DNA of 64,000 nt, taken from the NCBI GenBank assembly GCA_002189035.1, contig NEEC01000004.1, forward strand, positions 3,410,001-3,474,000, read 5' to 3'. The position numbers and the translations under genes are program-made. Below the pieces are notes generated by a model. It was not told the origin of the DNA, did no database searches, and was given only the letters and a program-made list of their open reading frames with translations. This document shows positions 49,303 through 61,019 of the stretch, piece by piece. Position 1 is the stretch's first letter. Each line of letters starts with the position of its first letter. This DNA is from Utricularia gibba (Eukaryota > Streptophyta > Magnoliopsida > Lamiales > Lentibulariaceae).

Positions 49303-51015
49303 GGCATACCGAAAACCCCAAAGAATGAAAAGTAGCCGAAGCGCAGGAAGCGAACAGTTTTCAAAGAATACGGAATGCCATTATTAGCAATTGAAAGTTG
49401 ACAATGGAAACCCTACAGCCAGGTTGCCCACATAAAAAGAAGGAGAAGGAAAATGTAATCATGACGGAGAAGAAAGTAAAGGTGCAGCAATGGGAAGAAG
49501 CGATTTTGGAGTGGAGAGACCCAGCACCAGCAGCAGTACAAAAGAGAACTCCGCTATGCTATGCTGTGCTACGCAGTGCTGGGCTGGGTGTGTGTGAGAG
49601 AGAGAGAGCCTGTGATGGTGCCGGAGTTTCCACTTTTCAGGACCCCAAAGGTTTCAAACTTTTATTATTATTTTATATTATTATTATACGCACATGCATC
49701 ATACACACACGTTACGGGTCGGGTAGTTTATACATAAATATATAATACAATTTTAAAATCAGATACTATGTTAGTATATATAAAATAGTTGGAAATTTAA
49801 TGGCTATAAATTTTAATATTAATATAAAATGTATCTACAAATTTAAAATTTACTTCGAAAATACTTAATATATACATACAAAGCTCATTGCATATTCTTT
49901 ATTAAATTAATTCATGATAAAAAAAATCATTTTATAGGGAAAAAAAAAAGAGATTCGTATCAAGAATTTTTTTTCCCTAACGAATTTGCTCACATGAAGA
50001 TTCACCATATGTGTGAGTGAGTGTATTTAGATGGATTTGTATATTTAGTCATTTTTCATAGGTATTTTACATTTGAGTTTCTTTTTCTTCGATTGATTTA
50101 GAGAGAATTTTATTTAGATATAATGTTCGGTGTTAGGAAAATATATTTGAAATAAATATAAATATTTAAATATATTTAACATGATTAAGCAAAATTCTAT
50201 ATATATTGATCAAAAAATATTGTGTATATATATATATATTTGAAATACAATATTATAAAATCCATCCACTATTCAAAAATTTTATCGCATTTTTAAATTA
50301 TATTTAATGTAATAAAAATACATTTTTAATTATATTTAACATAAATATAAATATTTAAATATATTTGATATAATTAATAAAAATTGTACGTATATTTGAA
50401 ATAATATATATATATTCTTTAGCAAATGACAATTTTAATATCATTTCCTCTTTTTTTTGCATTCAATTGCATACATTGACTTTTAAAATTGGTACAATTA
50501 ATCTCCATTGTTTAATGAAAATAACATAATTATTCCTCATTGACATATTTAATCCTAATATTTTGATATATCGAATATATTTAGTCTTCAATTGTTTTAC
50601 TTTAATCATTTTTTATCGTCATGTTATAAATACCAGTTATAATTGATCTTTAATATTTAAAATTTGAATAATCTTGATCCCTATTTACTATTGTGTTCAT
50701 AATTTGATAAATTAGTCTCCATTTTTTTGGATCTAAGTGTTGACCATCACCCGTCGCCCATCGCTCCTGGTCAGCAGTGGTCGGTAACGATTCGATCGAT
50801 AATAATAAAATTGAATTAAGAAAAAAATTAGAATTTATAATTAAGAATCAATTATTAATATAAATAGTAGAAGCTATTTTCACACGATTATAACACAGTT
50901 AATATCAATTATAAATGACCTTGAAACAATGAAAATGAAAACACAATTCATACCGACAAATTATATCATTTAAACAAAAAGTTGAAATTATTCCCATACT
51001 TTTCCCTTTTTTTTT
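49303..51015. other. Intergenic: VAL promoter side and PRD1 3' flank
   Basis: 49303-49620 is the VAL upstream/5' UTR region, GA-rich, with a GAGAGAGAGAG tract at about 49598-49608. 49650-51000 is AT-rich with no gene; an (AT)n run lies at about 50225-50238. A GC-richer patch near 50750-50790 is unassigned. Confidence 0.5.
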
Positions 51016-54000
51016 TCAAAATAACCTATTTACACTCGAGTGTCCCGAACTTGTTGAGGCGCTTTCATCCACACGCTTGATGAATGAGTCTACTTCCTGT
51101 AGCAGTTGTGTCCTCCAGTGAGACCTCTGCTTGTGACGCCGTGGGCGCGACAGAGCAGACACCATGCTGAATAGAAACCGGCGGACGCCGGCGGCGGCAT
51201 CCTCTGCGCTTTCTGCTGCTCTATCAGCATCATCCTCCCTGATGATATCTCCATTCTGGACATCATCATCATACGCACGTCTCCGCCAGGCCTGCAAAAC
51301 GCTATCCAGAATCAACGGACGAAGCAAAGAACATGCAAGGTGTGCGCTTGTCTGTCTCACATGGAAAAGTCTGCAAAGCTCAGAAATATGTGCGGAGTTC
51401 AGATGCCCAAGTTCCATTAGTCTTCGGAATATGATCACCAACTCGATGCTCAGGCTGCTAGGAGTCATGTTCTTGATGATGTTTCTGACGCAGGAATCAC
51501 CAAACAGCAGGATGATCCATCCAGGGACTTCACTCAACTTCATGAAGGCAGCTGCAACGCCTAGAGCAGGCTCGTAGTGAGTGTTGGATGATTTCGGTGT
51601 CAGAGTTGGAGTGACTAGATACATCACAAGCTCTTCGAAGACCACACGCAACCAGATGTCATGTTGGGTTATCAATGATGTGTTTTCCAGATCCTTCATG
51701 GAAAGCAAATATGATAGGCATCGAGAACAATTCATTGCAACTCTGGTATCACTGTAGAATATCATGCCTCCAAGAACAGATGAAATAGATAGAAGATAGC
51801 CATCTTTGAATTTCAGTTCAGATGTCTCTGTGTGTGATATCCATGCAAATAGTTCCACGAGGCAAGAAGATGCAACTAGTTTGACTGATGGGGGCCAAAA
51901 TACAACAGCTTGCATAATTCATGGACACGAATGCAAATATTGCATAAAGGAGCCATGGCAACTTCCTCATCAACGAATGCTTGGAGGTCAACAACATCTG
52001 ATAGGACAGCTCTTAAGCTGTGACCCAATGAAAGCTACTTGAGGATAAAGGAAAACGACAATAAAAAAAAGAATATTCATAATACCTTCTTATGGAGAAA
52101 AAGAGTAACACGAGAAAATGAACGAGAACTTCCCCTGATCTTGCACCCTTTTCCCCATTAAACAAAGTAGATCCCTTTGATAATGCATCACAAACAGTAG
52201 AATCAACAGCCACTGCCAACGACGAATTCAGAAAGATGGTTTTACACGCTTCTTTTAGCACCCCTGCAGTTGAATGGTGCAAAATCAGAGAAAGGACCCC
52301 AGTTGCTACGGAAGCTTCTTCATTCCACCCGTGTGAACTCGCATTTGAAAACATGTATTCCAACAACTGCCGAGTCGATATATAATAAAAAATAAAAATA
52401 AAAATAAAAATAGAAAAACTACTTGCATGAATAGGAAGAATACAAGGCAAAAGTCGCCACCTTTTTTAATATCCCGATCCAAGATCCACTATTGGAGATC
52501 AACTTAGACTGGACTGATTTTAATAAAATGAACATAAACTGAGACGTGGCTGCAAATAACTCTTGGAAAGAAGATAATGAAATGTTAACAATGTCACCCA
52601 GCACTGCATCAATACCATGCATAAAGAAACGATCAGCAGCACCTGGAGCAATGTCAACTATACTTTTGCATATTTTGACAACCGAAATTATCTCATAATT
52701 TTGGTTAGCTTCTTCCAATAGATCTCTCAATAAGCATACAAAAATAAATGCTCCGAAGTTGCCATCTGATCTAACCAACTCAGCAACTACATCCAAATCC
52801 ACTTCTTTAACCGCTTTAAGGCAATGTTCTCCATGAATGCCAACTGTGTTGCATTTGCAAAAATTCAAGATCTGGGAAGATAAGGGTAGGCATAGTTTTT
52901 CTTGTTGCATCATCCATCTCAGTGATATGAAATGGATCTTTGAAGAAAATAAATCCCAGTCCGCTGCATACAACAGCTCAAAAAGTGTACTTTCAGCTTC
53001 AGGGCTATATGGTATTTGGCAACTCGCCTCTGCAAAACCCCTATACAGCCCATAGAGATTTACTATCACGTCTGCTGTGATGACGTTTGAAGCATCACGG
53101 AGGAAATCACTCAAGTTCAGTAGAATAAATTGCTCCAATGAAGCTAGCACCAAGTTGTCATCAGCAACCCTTCCAAAAAAGAAAGAAATTGAAAGCTTCG
53201 TAATTAACAGAAGCGAATGGCATACGAGATGTTGTAGTAATATTAGCAAGAAAATATACCTGTCATCATAAAGTGAACTTAAATAGAGCAGTAAAAGGAC
53301 TGCTGATTGGCAAGTGTACAGTTCTAGATTATGATAACTCTTCTGACCGAGAAGGAATAGTAAATCTTTAGGGTCAGATGGCAGATGAACAGCCGCATCC
53401 TTAATTGTTTTCCCATATTCAGAACCCAGAAGCACATCTGTAAGGGAATTGAAACTCAGATAAACCATTAATTTCATTTTATTCGAGGGAAACAAGCCCA
53501 AACATCCAAAGGAAACACTAAACCACGACGATGAAACTACATCCTCAGCAAAGCTCTTAGTATGAGTGTTGGAATCTTGAACCAGCATGAAAATGAGAGT
53601 TTCAATCAGTCCCAAGGCAAAAGCCTCCTCTTCCAACTCATTTACTTTCAGAATGAACCAAGGTAATATCTTTAATTTGAAGATATTCAAAATGAAAGGC
53701 TTTAGTTCACTCACTGAAGAGGTAAGGCATACGTTTTCTAGCCCATATGCATAAGCTTCCTTCAAAAGGTACAGAGAGTGCAAAATTTGGTCCATGGTTA
53801 CAAAAGCACATTTCGTGCATGTTGAAACAACAGACGCCAATGTGTCTTTGATTACTGCAACCAAGCTTGAATTTCCATGAGACGATGTGCACTTCATGAT
53901 AGCAACAAGCAGTGAACAGGATAGACTGAATGTCTCGGGAAGAATTTCAATATTGTTACTAAACATTCCTGCCAAGATGCTGCTTATTTCTTCACTTGTG

Positions 54001-56354
54001 CTTGAAGACACCAACCCCGGACTATTCAATACAAAACTTAAAACAAGCTTCAACAGAGGGCAGTGCATAGGGTGCAAAGAAATAGTAGCTACATAATGCA
54101 GGATGGGAATCAGAGTTGAGAACCCTATAGCAAGTCTTGGTCTAAAGGATTGTTCAGCAGAAGATAACAGAACAAGAAGCTGAATTGCAGAATTGGCAAT
54201 TGGATCTTTGTTTCCTAGATATCAACAATACAGAAAAGGTAAAAAGAAAAAGATAGTGAAAGAATACACTGTTAACATGCGCATAAAACAAATTGAGTAT
54301 CCATAATAGAAATGAAGCGGAAGAAATTTCAAGGATTATCAATCAGACAGTATCGACTAACAAGTACCCATTACATTCAAAAAAGTTTGTTATTCACAAA
54401 TTCAGACTCATAGTAAATGATAGGTAAGTGGGCATTTGATATAACAATAATTGTTTGATACCACCAGGAAGAGATTATGAGCAGCATCTATTTGATACAA
54501 CAATTACAGAAAACACAGCACTTATTGAGAAAAATGGACTAGCACCAGGAAAAAGCTGGGCTGGGAAAAATCTTACTGATTACATTTGTAAGACACTTAC
54601 CAGATAATCTCAGTACTTCAAATATGTAATCTGCAACATCCTCCTTTATGAATACATTAAGTTCATTCTCTGAGGACTTTGCCCCAGATAGGTACATAAA
54701 CACTAAGTCCAGCATGGCTGTCTGAACTTTAGTGTCAGAAGAAAGGAGGGGCCCCTTGACTGCTTCTGCAAACAACACATCCAAATGGCGTCCATCCATG
54801 TCAGATTCTGTCATTTGCGTGAAATTGCCACCAACGAAGCCATCTATACTCCCGGAAGTTTTTGAGTTTCCACTCTGAAAGAGCCCCTTCCTAGCCAATA
54901 CCATTAGAAATGCTGCAAGACAATAAGAAGTTGTTTTAATAGATACGTAAGCACAAGGATGACCTACATGCACATTTTCAACTTCATCATGAAATAATCA
55001 ACAAAGAAATCTCCCACTTAATTCTAGGATGCAAAGTGATATTTGCCCTGTCGTCACTCATGAGTAGATGAGAGAAATGAAAGTTTCTTATGTGTTTAAC
55101 GCTGAAAAAGATATCATGCTTCGAATAAATGAGTAATGCCGGAGAAAGAAAAAGATCGTTGGACTGAGATTTCTGAACAATATAAAATAAAAGATCAAGG
55201 AGAAGAAATTAACCGATGCAATTGAAGCGAACATCATCACTTTGGCTTTTCACGAGGATTTCAAGTGATAGTTCGAAAATCTTAGGGAAGTATGATACGA
55301 AGCTATCTGTGGCACTATCATCCACATATGTGAAGCACATGAGTGATAACCGATACAAGACAAACAAAATCTCCCCTTGAATCTGATCACTACATTTCAA
55401 TGGAATTAAATGTATAAGCATTGCTTAAGGAAACAAAGATTAACAACTTACTCAAACATTAGATTCACTTACTTCGACAACTGGAGGCCGGTAACAAGAC
55501 TGCAAAGGAGGCCATCTTTGTTTTTTATAGAGTTGTACGCATCAAAATGATCACCTTCCTCCAGAAGGACCCCAAAGCAGTGGATCTGCGATCCGAGATA
55601 TGATATAACAAACATGGACAGAGAAATAACAGTGGTGTAACAATTACTTATTGTTCGCAAGTTGCCATCGCTGGAGTCAATGATATTCACTTGACTATCA
55701 TCTCCATCAATTTACAAATTCGAAAGGAACCCTTCAACACGGCTGATGCAGTAGGAACACAATCAATGTCGTGGCAAATAATTAACAATCATCTCCCAAC
55801 TGCCCAAATCTTAACAGTCTAGTTATGCATAAAAATACTCCCATTGCAAAAGCAATACCAAAGCAATACAAAGACGAATAAGAAAGAGAAACCATCCGTA
55901 AAATTACCATGTAAAATTGACGACGGCTCCAACCCAACGAACCACTAGAAAGCCAATCCGAAACTCTAGCTACGAATTCCTTGTAAATTTCCGAATTTCC
56001 GTTGCAGTTGGAGGCATCGCATAAGCGTTGGATCATTTCGATGGTTTGCTTAGCGATAGGCTCATCGTCGAAGTTGGATAAGACATGAAGAAGAGGAGAA
56101 ATAAGTAGATGAGAGTGCATGGCGAGAAGAGAATGGAGGAAGTGGGGCTGGAAAAAGGCTTGAGAAAGCTGCGATAGAGCGTAGGAGACATGCACGGTGG
56201 GCGATTTCGGGTTGTTCAGCAGATTCGAAAAGCAGAGGAGGCAGATGCTGCCGCCCTCCGCCGTGGGAATGACGAAAATGCTCCGGTGGCCTTGACCGCA
56301 GGTTTCCGGCGGCATCGCCAGCGGTGATTGGCCGGCACCCTCGATAGAGTACAT
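51016..56354 (-). CDS. PRD1: PRD1, meiotic double-strand-break protein (8 exons, one frameshift)
   Basis: Plant homologue of mouse MEI1, required with SPO11 for meiotic DNA double-strand-break formation; nuclear, meiocytes. Exons (minus): 56354-55908, 55585-55473, 55389-55214, 54912-54601, 54214-53260, 53169-52461, 52366-52086, 52017-51016; GT-AG throughout. They total 3995 nt, or 1331 codons plus stop if one base is restored, close to the Arabidopsis length. Recognised segments: TAEGGSICLLCFSNLLNNPK, SPTVHVSYALSQLSQ, SGSLGWSRRQFYM, QIQGEILFVLYRLS, DVLFAEAVKGPLLSSDTKVQ, DVADYIFEVLRLSG. Start chosen at 56354 because it places QGHR about 20 residues in, as in relatives; an in-frame ATG at 56426 would add 24 residues. 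No named domain; helical repeat-like. Oddity: the G5 run at 51890-51894 is one base short, shifting the frame at about codon 1039; the remaining roughly 290 codons are open and homologous in the next frame. Confidence 0.92.
52384..52412. repeat. AAAAAT microsatellite in PRD1 intron 6
   Basis: About four and a half AAAAAT-type units in the intron between exons 6 and 7 of PRD1. Confidence 0.7.
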
Positions 56355-56426
56355 CTGTCCCGCGTGAAAAAACAAAAAAAAAAAAAGGGCAGAACTCCTC
56401 CAGTATGGGGGCGGCAGAGGAACCAC

Positions 56427-57230
56427 CTGATCATTAGAATTAGAAGCAAGGTGGTGGTATTAGTGTCAGGTGCATTAAGTTTGCACTCTAACCTATTTTC
56501 AAATTTTGTTTGAAAATTATATAATATTTATCTAACATTTTCAAAATACTTTACGTTAATATTCGATTTATAAAATAAAACATAAAAAATAGAAATACAT
56601 AAAACTTAATCTTTAAATTTTCAAATCATAATACTAAATCTGAAATTTAAAAATTCTATAGTCTAAAACTTAAATCTTAAATCTTAAATCCTTAAATATT
56701 AAATCGTAAAAATAGTCTAAACTTTAAATCTTAAACTCTAAAATTTAAATTTAAAATCCAAAACTAAATCCCAATCATGAAATCCTAAACACTAAATAAG
56801 TAACCGTACAAAATTGTGAAACCTTAAACCCTAAATCATTAATTGTAAAAACTAATCATAAATTATGAAAACTTAATATATAATATTCCTAAGTTATAAA
56901 TACTAAATATTAAACTTTAAAATTGAACCCCTAAATTTTAAATCCAAAATTATTATTAATAACATAAAAACCGAAAAAACCATAAAAATAGGGTAAAAAA
57001 AGGGTATATTTTAGGGAACAACTTTCAAGATTCATATAAATTACTGGTGTTGGTGACAAAATCGACCAAAATTATTTAGAAGATTGTCTCCGTACATATC
57101 ATTGAAGCAGGAAAAATGCATTGGTTTGAATGTTGAAATGGGGGTGGTCGTAAAATCCGCACACGAAGAGCAAGGAATCAGGGGCATTGATAAGGATTCT
57201 CCCCACACAAGGCAAGGCAGGTAGCTCCTC
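56427..57230. other. PRD1 / small-peptide intergenic region with telomere-like degenerate repeats
   Basis: From about 56640 to 56960 the plus strand is a run of degenerate CTTAAATC, CTAAAAC and CCTAAA units, reminiscent of the plant telomere repeat CCCTAAA heavily mutated. The end of this tract is copy A of a direct repeat (separate entry). No gene seen. Confidence 0.45.
56860..56965 (+). repeat. Direct repeat copy A (106 bp) upstream of the small-peptide gene
   Basis: Nearly identical (about four differences and a shifted A/T in 106 bp by eye) to 57943-58048. It starts AAATTATGAAAACTTAATAT and ends ATTATTAATAACAT. Confidence 0.8.
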
Positions 57231-57233
57231 TTG

Positions 57234-57240
57234 TATAAAT
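57234..57240 (+). promoter_or_regulatory. TATA box of the small-peptide gene
   Basis: TATAAAT lies 42 bp upstream of the ATG at 57282, in a CTCTTG-TATAAAT-TTCC context. This implies a very short 5' leader, or a start codon further in. Confidence 0.5.
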
Positions 57241-57281
57241 TTCCACACCCCGGAGGTGTATTTCATACATATTTGATCTCC

Positions 57282-57741
57282 ATGGCCAAGACAGCTGCAG
57301 TTGTTTTCGCAATCTTGGTGTTCATCATGGCGGCGCTGATCCCCAAGGTGAGCTCTGTTTTCATGAGAATGAGAATCACTCTTCTTTCTCGTCGTCTATG
57401 TAATCAGATCAATGTGCCACTTGATAGATAGATAGATAGATAGAGGGATCAATTTTTCTGTTTTCTTTTCTTTTCGTTTATACGGAATGCGGGGTTTCAA
57501 ACCCAAAAACATCTCCCTCCCAGATGAGTAGGAGAGCAATGCAATTAGGGCGTAGATCACTGAGATATTGGTGGTGGTGGTTGTCTTTTTTGAAGGTGCG
57601 GCTGCGGCTGCGGCAGCATCATCGCCGAACAGCAACAGGAAGATTTCGGGGCCGGTGGGAGAATCGAAGCGTGTGATTGAGATCCACCCAACTCCCTACG
57701 GGACGCCGTTCCCATGGCCACCAGTCCACCACCACCCCTGA
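57282..57741 (+). CDS. Probable small secreted peptide precursor (2 exons, splice uncertain)
   Basis: Exon 1 (57282-57347) encodes MAKTAAVVFAILVFIMAALI and PK, a typical signal-peptide or membrane segment, then GTGAGC. The last exon ends at the stop 57739-57741 and reads, in one frame, an Ala run (AAAAAAASS), then SNRKISGPVGESKR, VIEIHPTPYGTPFPWPP and VHHHP. The exact acceptor is unclear. AG at 57554-57555 keeps exon 1's frame but adds a hydrophobic ITEILVVVVVFFEG stretch; AG at 57594-57595 needs a different donor to keep the frame. The predicted product is 70-85 residues: a signal peptide, a basic linker and a Pro/Tyr/His-rich tail. That layout fits plant secreted peptides, but I recognise no named family. 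No homologue was checked. Confidence 0.5.
57423..57443 (+). repeat. GATA microsatellite in the small-peptide gene intron
   Basis: Five GATA units within the putative intron. Confidence 0.85.
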
Positions 57742-57942
57742 TCCTGACCTGAACAACAACTTTCCCCCGTCGAGCTGATTACAATAAAGTTCCTCTGTCG
57801 GGGGATTCGCATCGCCGTCTTCTTCTGAAAGCGCAGAGCCCTGTGCTGGCTGTCCTTGCTTTCCTTATCCTTAATATTAATATGTTCAGGTTGTGACTTG
57901 TGCAACAAGAACATGCGTTTCATCAACATCCAACCATAACTT

Positions 57943-58048
57943 AAATTATCAAAACTTGATATATAATATTCCAAAGTTATAAATACTAAATATTAAACTT
58001 TAAAATTGAACCCCTAAATTTTAAATCCAAAAATATTATTAATAACAT
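57943..58048 (+). repeat. Direct repeat copy B (106 bp) downstream of the small-peptide gene
   Basis: Partner of 56860-56965 in the same orientation, about 1.08 kb apart start to start, enclosing the small-peptide gene and its TATA box. Confidence 0.8.
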
Positions 58049-59024
58049 GACAAATAGAACAAAATGCAAAGAATAACTTATTTTCCGGTAATTTACAAAT
58101 CTTTGTTATGGTCAATTTTTATTGTTCTTAGATGTTTAATGAAATACATGAAAACTTGTAAAAGGAAATTAAGGGGATGAGTGACATTAAAATGGGTAAA
58201 TCTTAACTCAATATATAACTAGTGAAGATCATCACAGCCACAGGCCATACCCCTCCCACTTATACTTGTGTGTAATCTTAATTTTTTTTCCTTTGATTTT
58301 TAATCTAAATTTACCAAAAGAGCAAAATGTCAGTTATGCTTTTTACAATAAATTAATTATATATTCTTGAAATTACATAACATCAATTTATTCTAATTAT
58401 CTTTTTCGAAAAAATATTCAGTCATATTTTATTTATGACACCGCTAATTTTTAAATTTTGATAGTATTTGATTTATAGGGATAGAATAATAAAATTGGAT
58501 TTAAAAAATTACACATGTTTGGTAAATAATTAATTATATATTGTAGGTGAATATGGGTATATTCTGTTGGATATTGTTTTTAAAAAGGAAAAAAAAAAGA
58601 ATCAGATATATACGATCTCACATGACATAAATAGGGCGCCCCCCGTCCCGTCTTATCCTATCCATCTCCGAGGATTGTGGATAAATACAAACAAATTAGA
58701 TGACGCGGAAACGAGGTCACGTGCATTTACGCCACCCCCCGATGCACCGCACTTTCTTCTTTAATTCCAATAAATAAAGAAATATTATACCACCGGGATT
58801 TATGGTCAAAATCAAATTTATCCTAGAAAGGATATGAGCAGGAAAATCTCCCCCTAATTAAATAAATTATTTAAAAATACATATTTACATACATATATAC
58901 ACACATACATGCGTATATGGATGTATCCCTTGCAACGGGGATATGATCTGCTCCTGGGGCCATATCCTATCTATCGAATATCAACTTTGTGCGTATCTGT
59001 AACCGTGAGGGACGTCGCCACGCC
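58049..59024. other. Upstream region of the STP gene
   Basis: AT-rich to about 58600, then mixed. No coding sequence supported. 58600-59020 probably contains the promoter. Confidence 0.5.
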
Positions 59025-59032
59025 TATAAATA
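59025..59032 (+). promoter_or_regulatory. TATA box of the STP gene
   Basis: TATAAATA in a GC-rich context, 90 bp upstream of the ATG at 59115. The C-rich ACCCTTCCCCC that follows fits a plant transcription start region. Confidence 0.65.
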
Positions 59033-59114
59033 CCCTTCCCCCAAAACACACTCTCCACCTTTTCGCCTTCTTCTACAGATTTTCCTTTTCGGGTGGGTAG
59101 CTAAGGCGACACAG

Positions 59115-60978
59115 ATGGCCGGCGGTGGTGGCTTTGGAGACCTTCCTCAGGCCGGGAAAGGCTATCCCGGAAACTTGACCCAGTTCGTCATCGTTACTTG
59201 CGTCATTGCTGCCATGGGCGGTTTGATTTTCGGCTACGATATTGGGATTTCAGGTTCCTTGTTCGTTTCTGTGTTTCGGTTATTAAAGGGTACACAGTGT
59301 CGATTGGCGGATTGATTTTTTCGATTACAGGAGGTGTAACGTCGATGGATTCGTTTCTGAAGCAGTTCTTCCCATCGGTGTACCATAGGGAGCAGGCGTT
59401 TACCGAGGATACTGTGCACGCTGTTAATCAGTACTGCAGATTCGATAGCGTTACCTTGACGCTGTTCACTTCTTCGCTGTACTTAGCGGCGCTGGTATCC
59501 TCGCTCGTGGCCTCGACGATTACTAGAAAACTCGGGAGGAAGCGGTCCATGCTTTGCGGTGGCTTGCTTTTCATGATCGGTGCCTTGGTGAATGGTTTCG
59601 CTCGTGCGGTATGGATGCTTATCACTGGCCGGATTTTCCTTGGGTTCGGCATTGGTTTCGCGAACCAGGTAAAAAGCCAAGTCCGGATCTTGTTTTATCG
59701 TACATGCTGTTGCGAGGACGTCCGAGTATCGGCGCTTTTTTGTGTTTTGTTTTTTCGTTTTGGAATCTGATATGTGAAATGCGGGGTATCCCTTGGTTCT
59801 GCAGTCCGTGCCACTGTATCTCTCAGAGATGGCACCATACAAATTCAGAGGAGCACTCAACATTGGGTTTCAGCTCTCCATCACAATAGGCATTTTGGCT
59901 GCAAATCTCTTGAACTACGGATTCGCCAAGATCAGTGGGGCTGGGGTTGGCGTCTGAGTTTGGGAGGCGCCGTGGTGCCGGCCCTCATCATCACCTTTGG
60001 CTCTTTGATTCTCCCAGAAACACCGAACTCGTTGATCGAACGCGGCGACGTAGAAGTTGCCCGAGAAAAACTGAGAAAAATCAGGGGCGTCGTTGATGTA
60101 GACCAAGAGTTCAATGACTTGATAGCAGCGAGTGAAGCTTCAAACAAAGTGAAGCACCCATGGAGAAACCTTCTTCAGAGACGATACAGGCCCCATCTCA
60201 CAATGGCGATCGCCATCCCATTTTTCCAACAGTTCACCGGCATAAATGTCATCATGTTTTATGCTCCTGTTCTTTTCAGAACAATTGGGTTTGGAAGCGA
60301 GGCCTCTTTGGCATCTGCCGTCATCACCGGCGCCGTCAACGTCTTCGCAACCGTAGTCTCCATATACGGCGTTGATAAATGGGGAAGAAGGTTCCTGTTC
60401 CTCGAAGGAGGCATTCAAATGCTGATCTGCCAGGTATCCATCCAACATTTACACCCATTTCATTGATTAGACAAATTCCCAGAAAGCATTTGAAATCCAA
60501 ACTCGTGTGTTGAATTCACTCACAGATCGTGGTGGCGATCTGCATCGGCTTAAAGTTCGGGATCAATGGGAACCCAGGGGATCTACCCAGATGGTACGCC
60601 ATTTTGGTGGTGCTGTTCATCTGCGTGTACGTTGCAGGGTTCGCGTGGTCATGGGGCCCTCTCGGGTGGTTGGTTCCCAGCGAGATCTTCCCTCTGGAGA
60701 TTCGATCTGCGGCCCAGAGCATCAATGTGTCAGTGAACATGATCTTCACATTCATCGTGGCCCAGGCCTTCCTAACAATGCTGTGTCACATGAAGTTCGG
60801 ATTGTTCTTGTTCTTCGGCTTCTTCGTGTTGGCGATGACGTTCTTCATCTACTTTTTCCTGCCGGAGACGAAGAACATTCCGATCGAAGAGATGGCGGTG
60901 GTGTGGAAGCAGCACTGGTTCTGGTCGAGGTTCATGGCGGACGAGGGTGGGGACCTGGAGATGAACGTCAAAGCATGA
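59115..60978 (+). CDS. STP-type hexose/H+ symporter (4 exons, one frameshift)
   Basis: Plasma-membrane monosaccharide/proton symporter of the plant sugar transport protein family (major facilitator superfamily, 12 membrane segments). Exons: 59115-59253, 59331-59668, 59805-60433, 60526-60978. They total 1559 nt, or 519 codons plus stop with one base restored, the usual length. Motifs in order: [19 protein letters not shown] (from residue 35), [125 protein letters not shown]. Oddity: G4 at 59937-59940 is one base short, shifting the frame at about codon 204 (after AKISG); the rest of exon 3 and exon 4 are open and conserved. Which STP it corresponds to is not decided, so no symbol is given. Confidence 0.93.
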
Positions 60979-60990
60979 TCTGGACTCTGG

Positions 60991-61008
60991 AGTAGTAGTA
61001 GTAGTAGT
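60991..61008 (+). repeat. AGT microsatellite in the STP 3' UTR
   Basis: Six AGT units starting 12 bp after the stop codon. Confidence 0.9.
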
Positions 61009-61019
61009 CGTCATGCATT

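Noticed and set aside
58567-58764. 65-codon plus-strand ORF upstream of STP
   Set aside because: No conserved motif; AT-rich start and proline-rich end look like chance.
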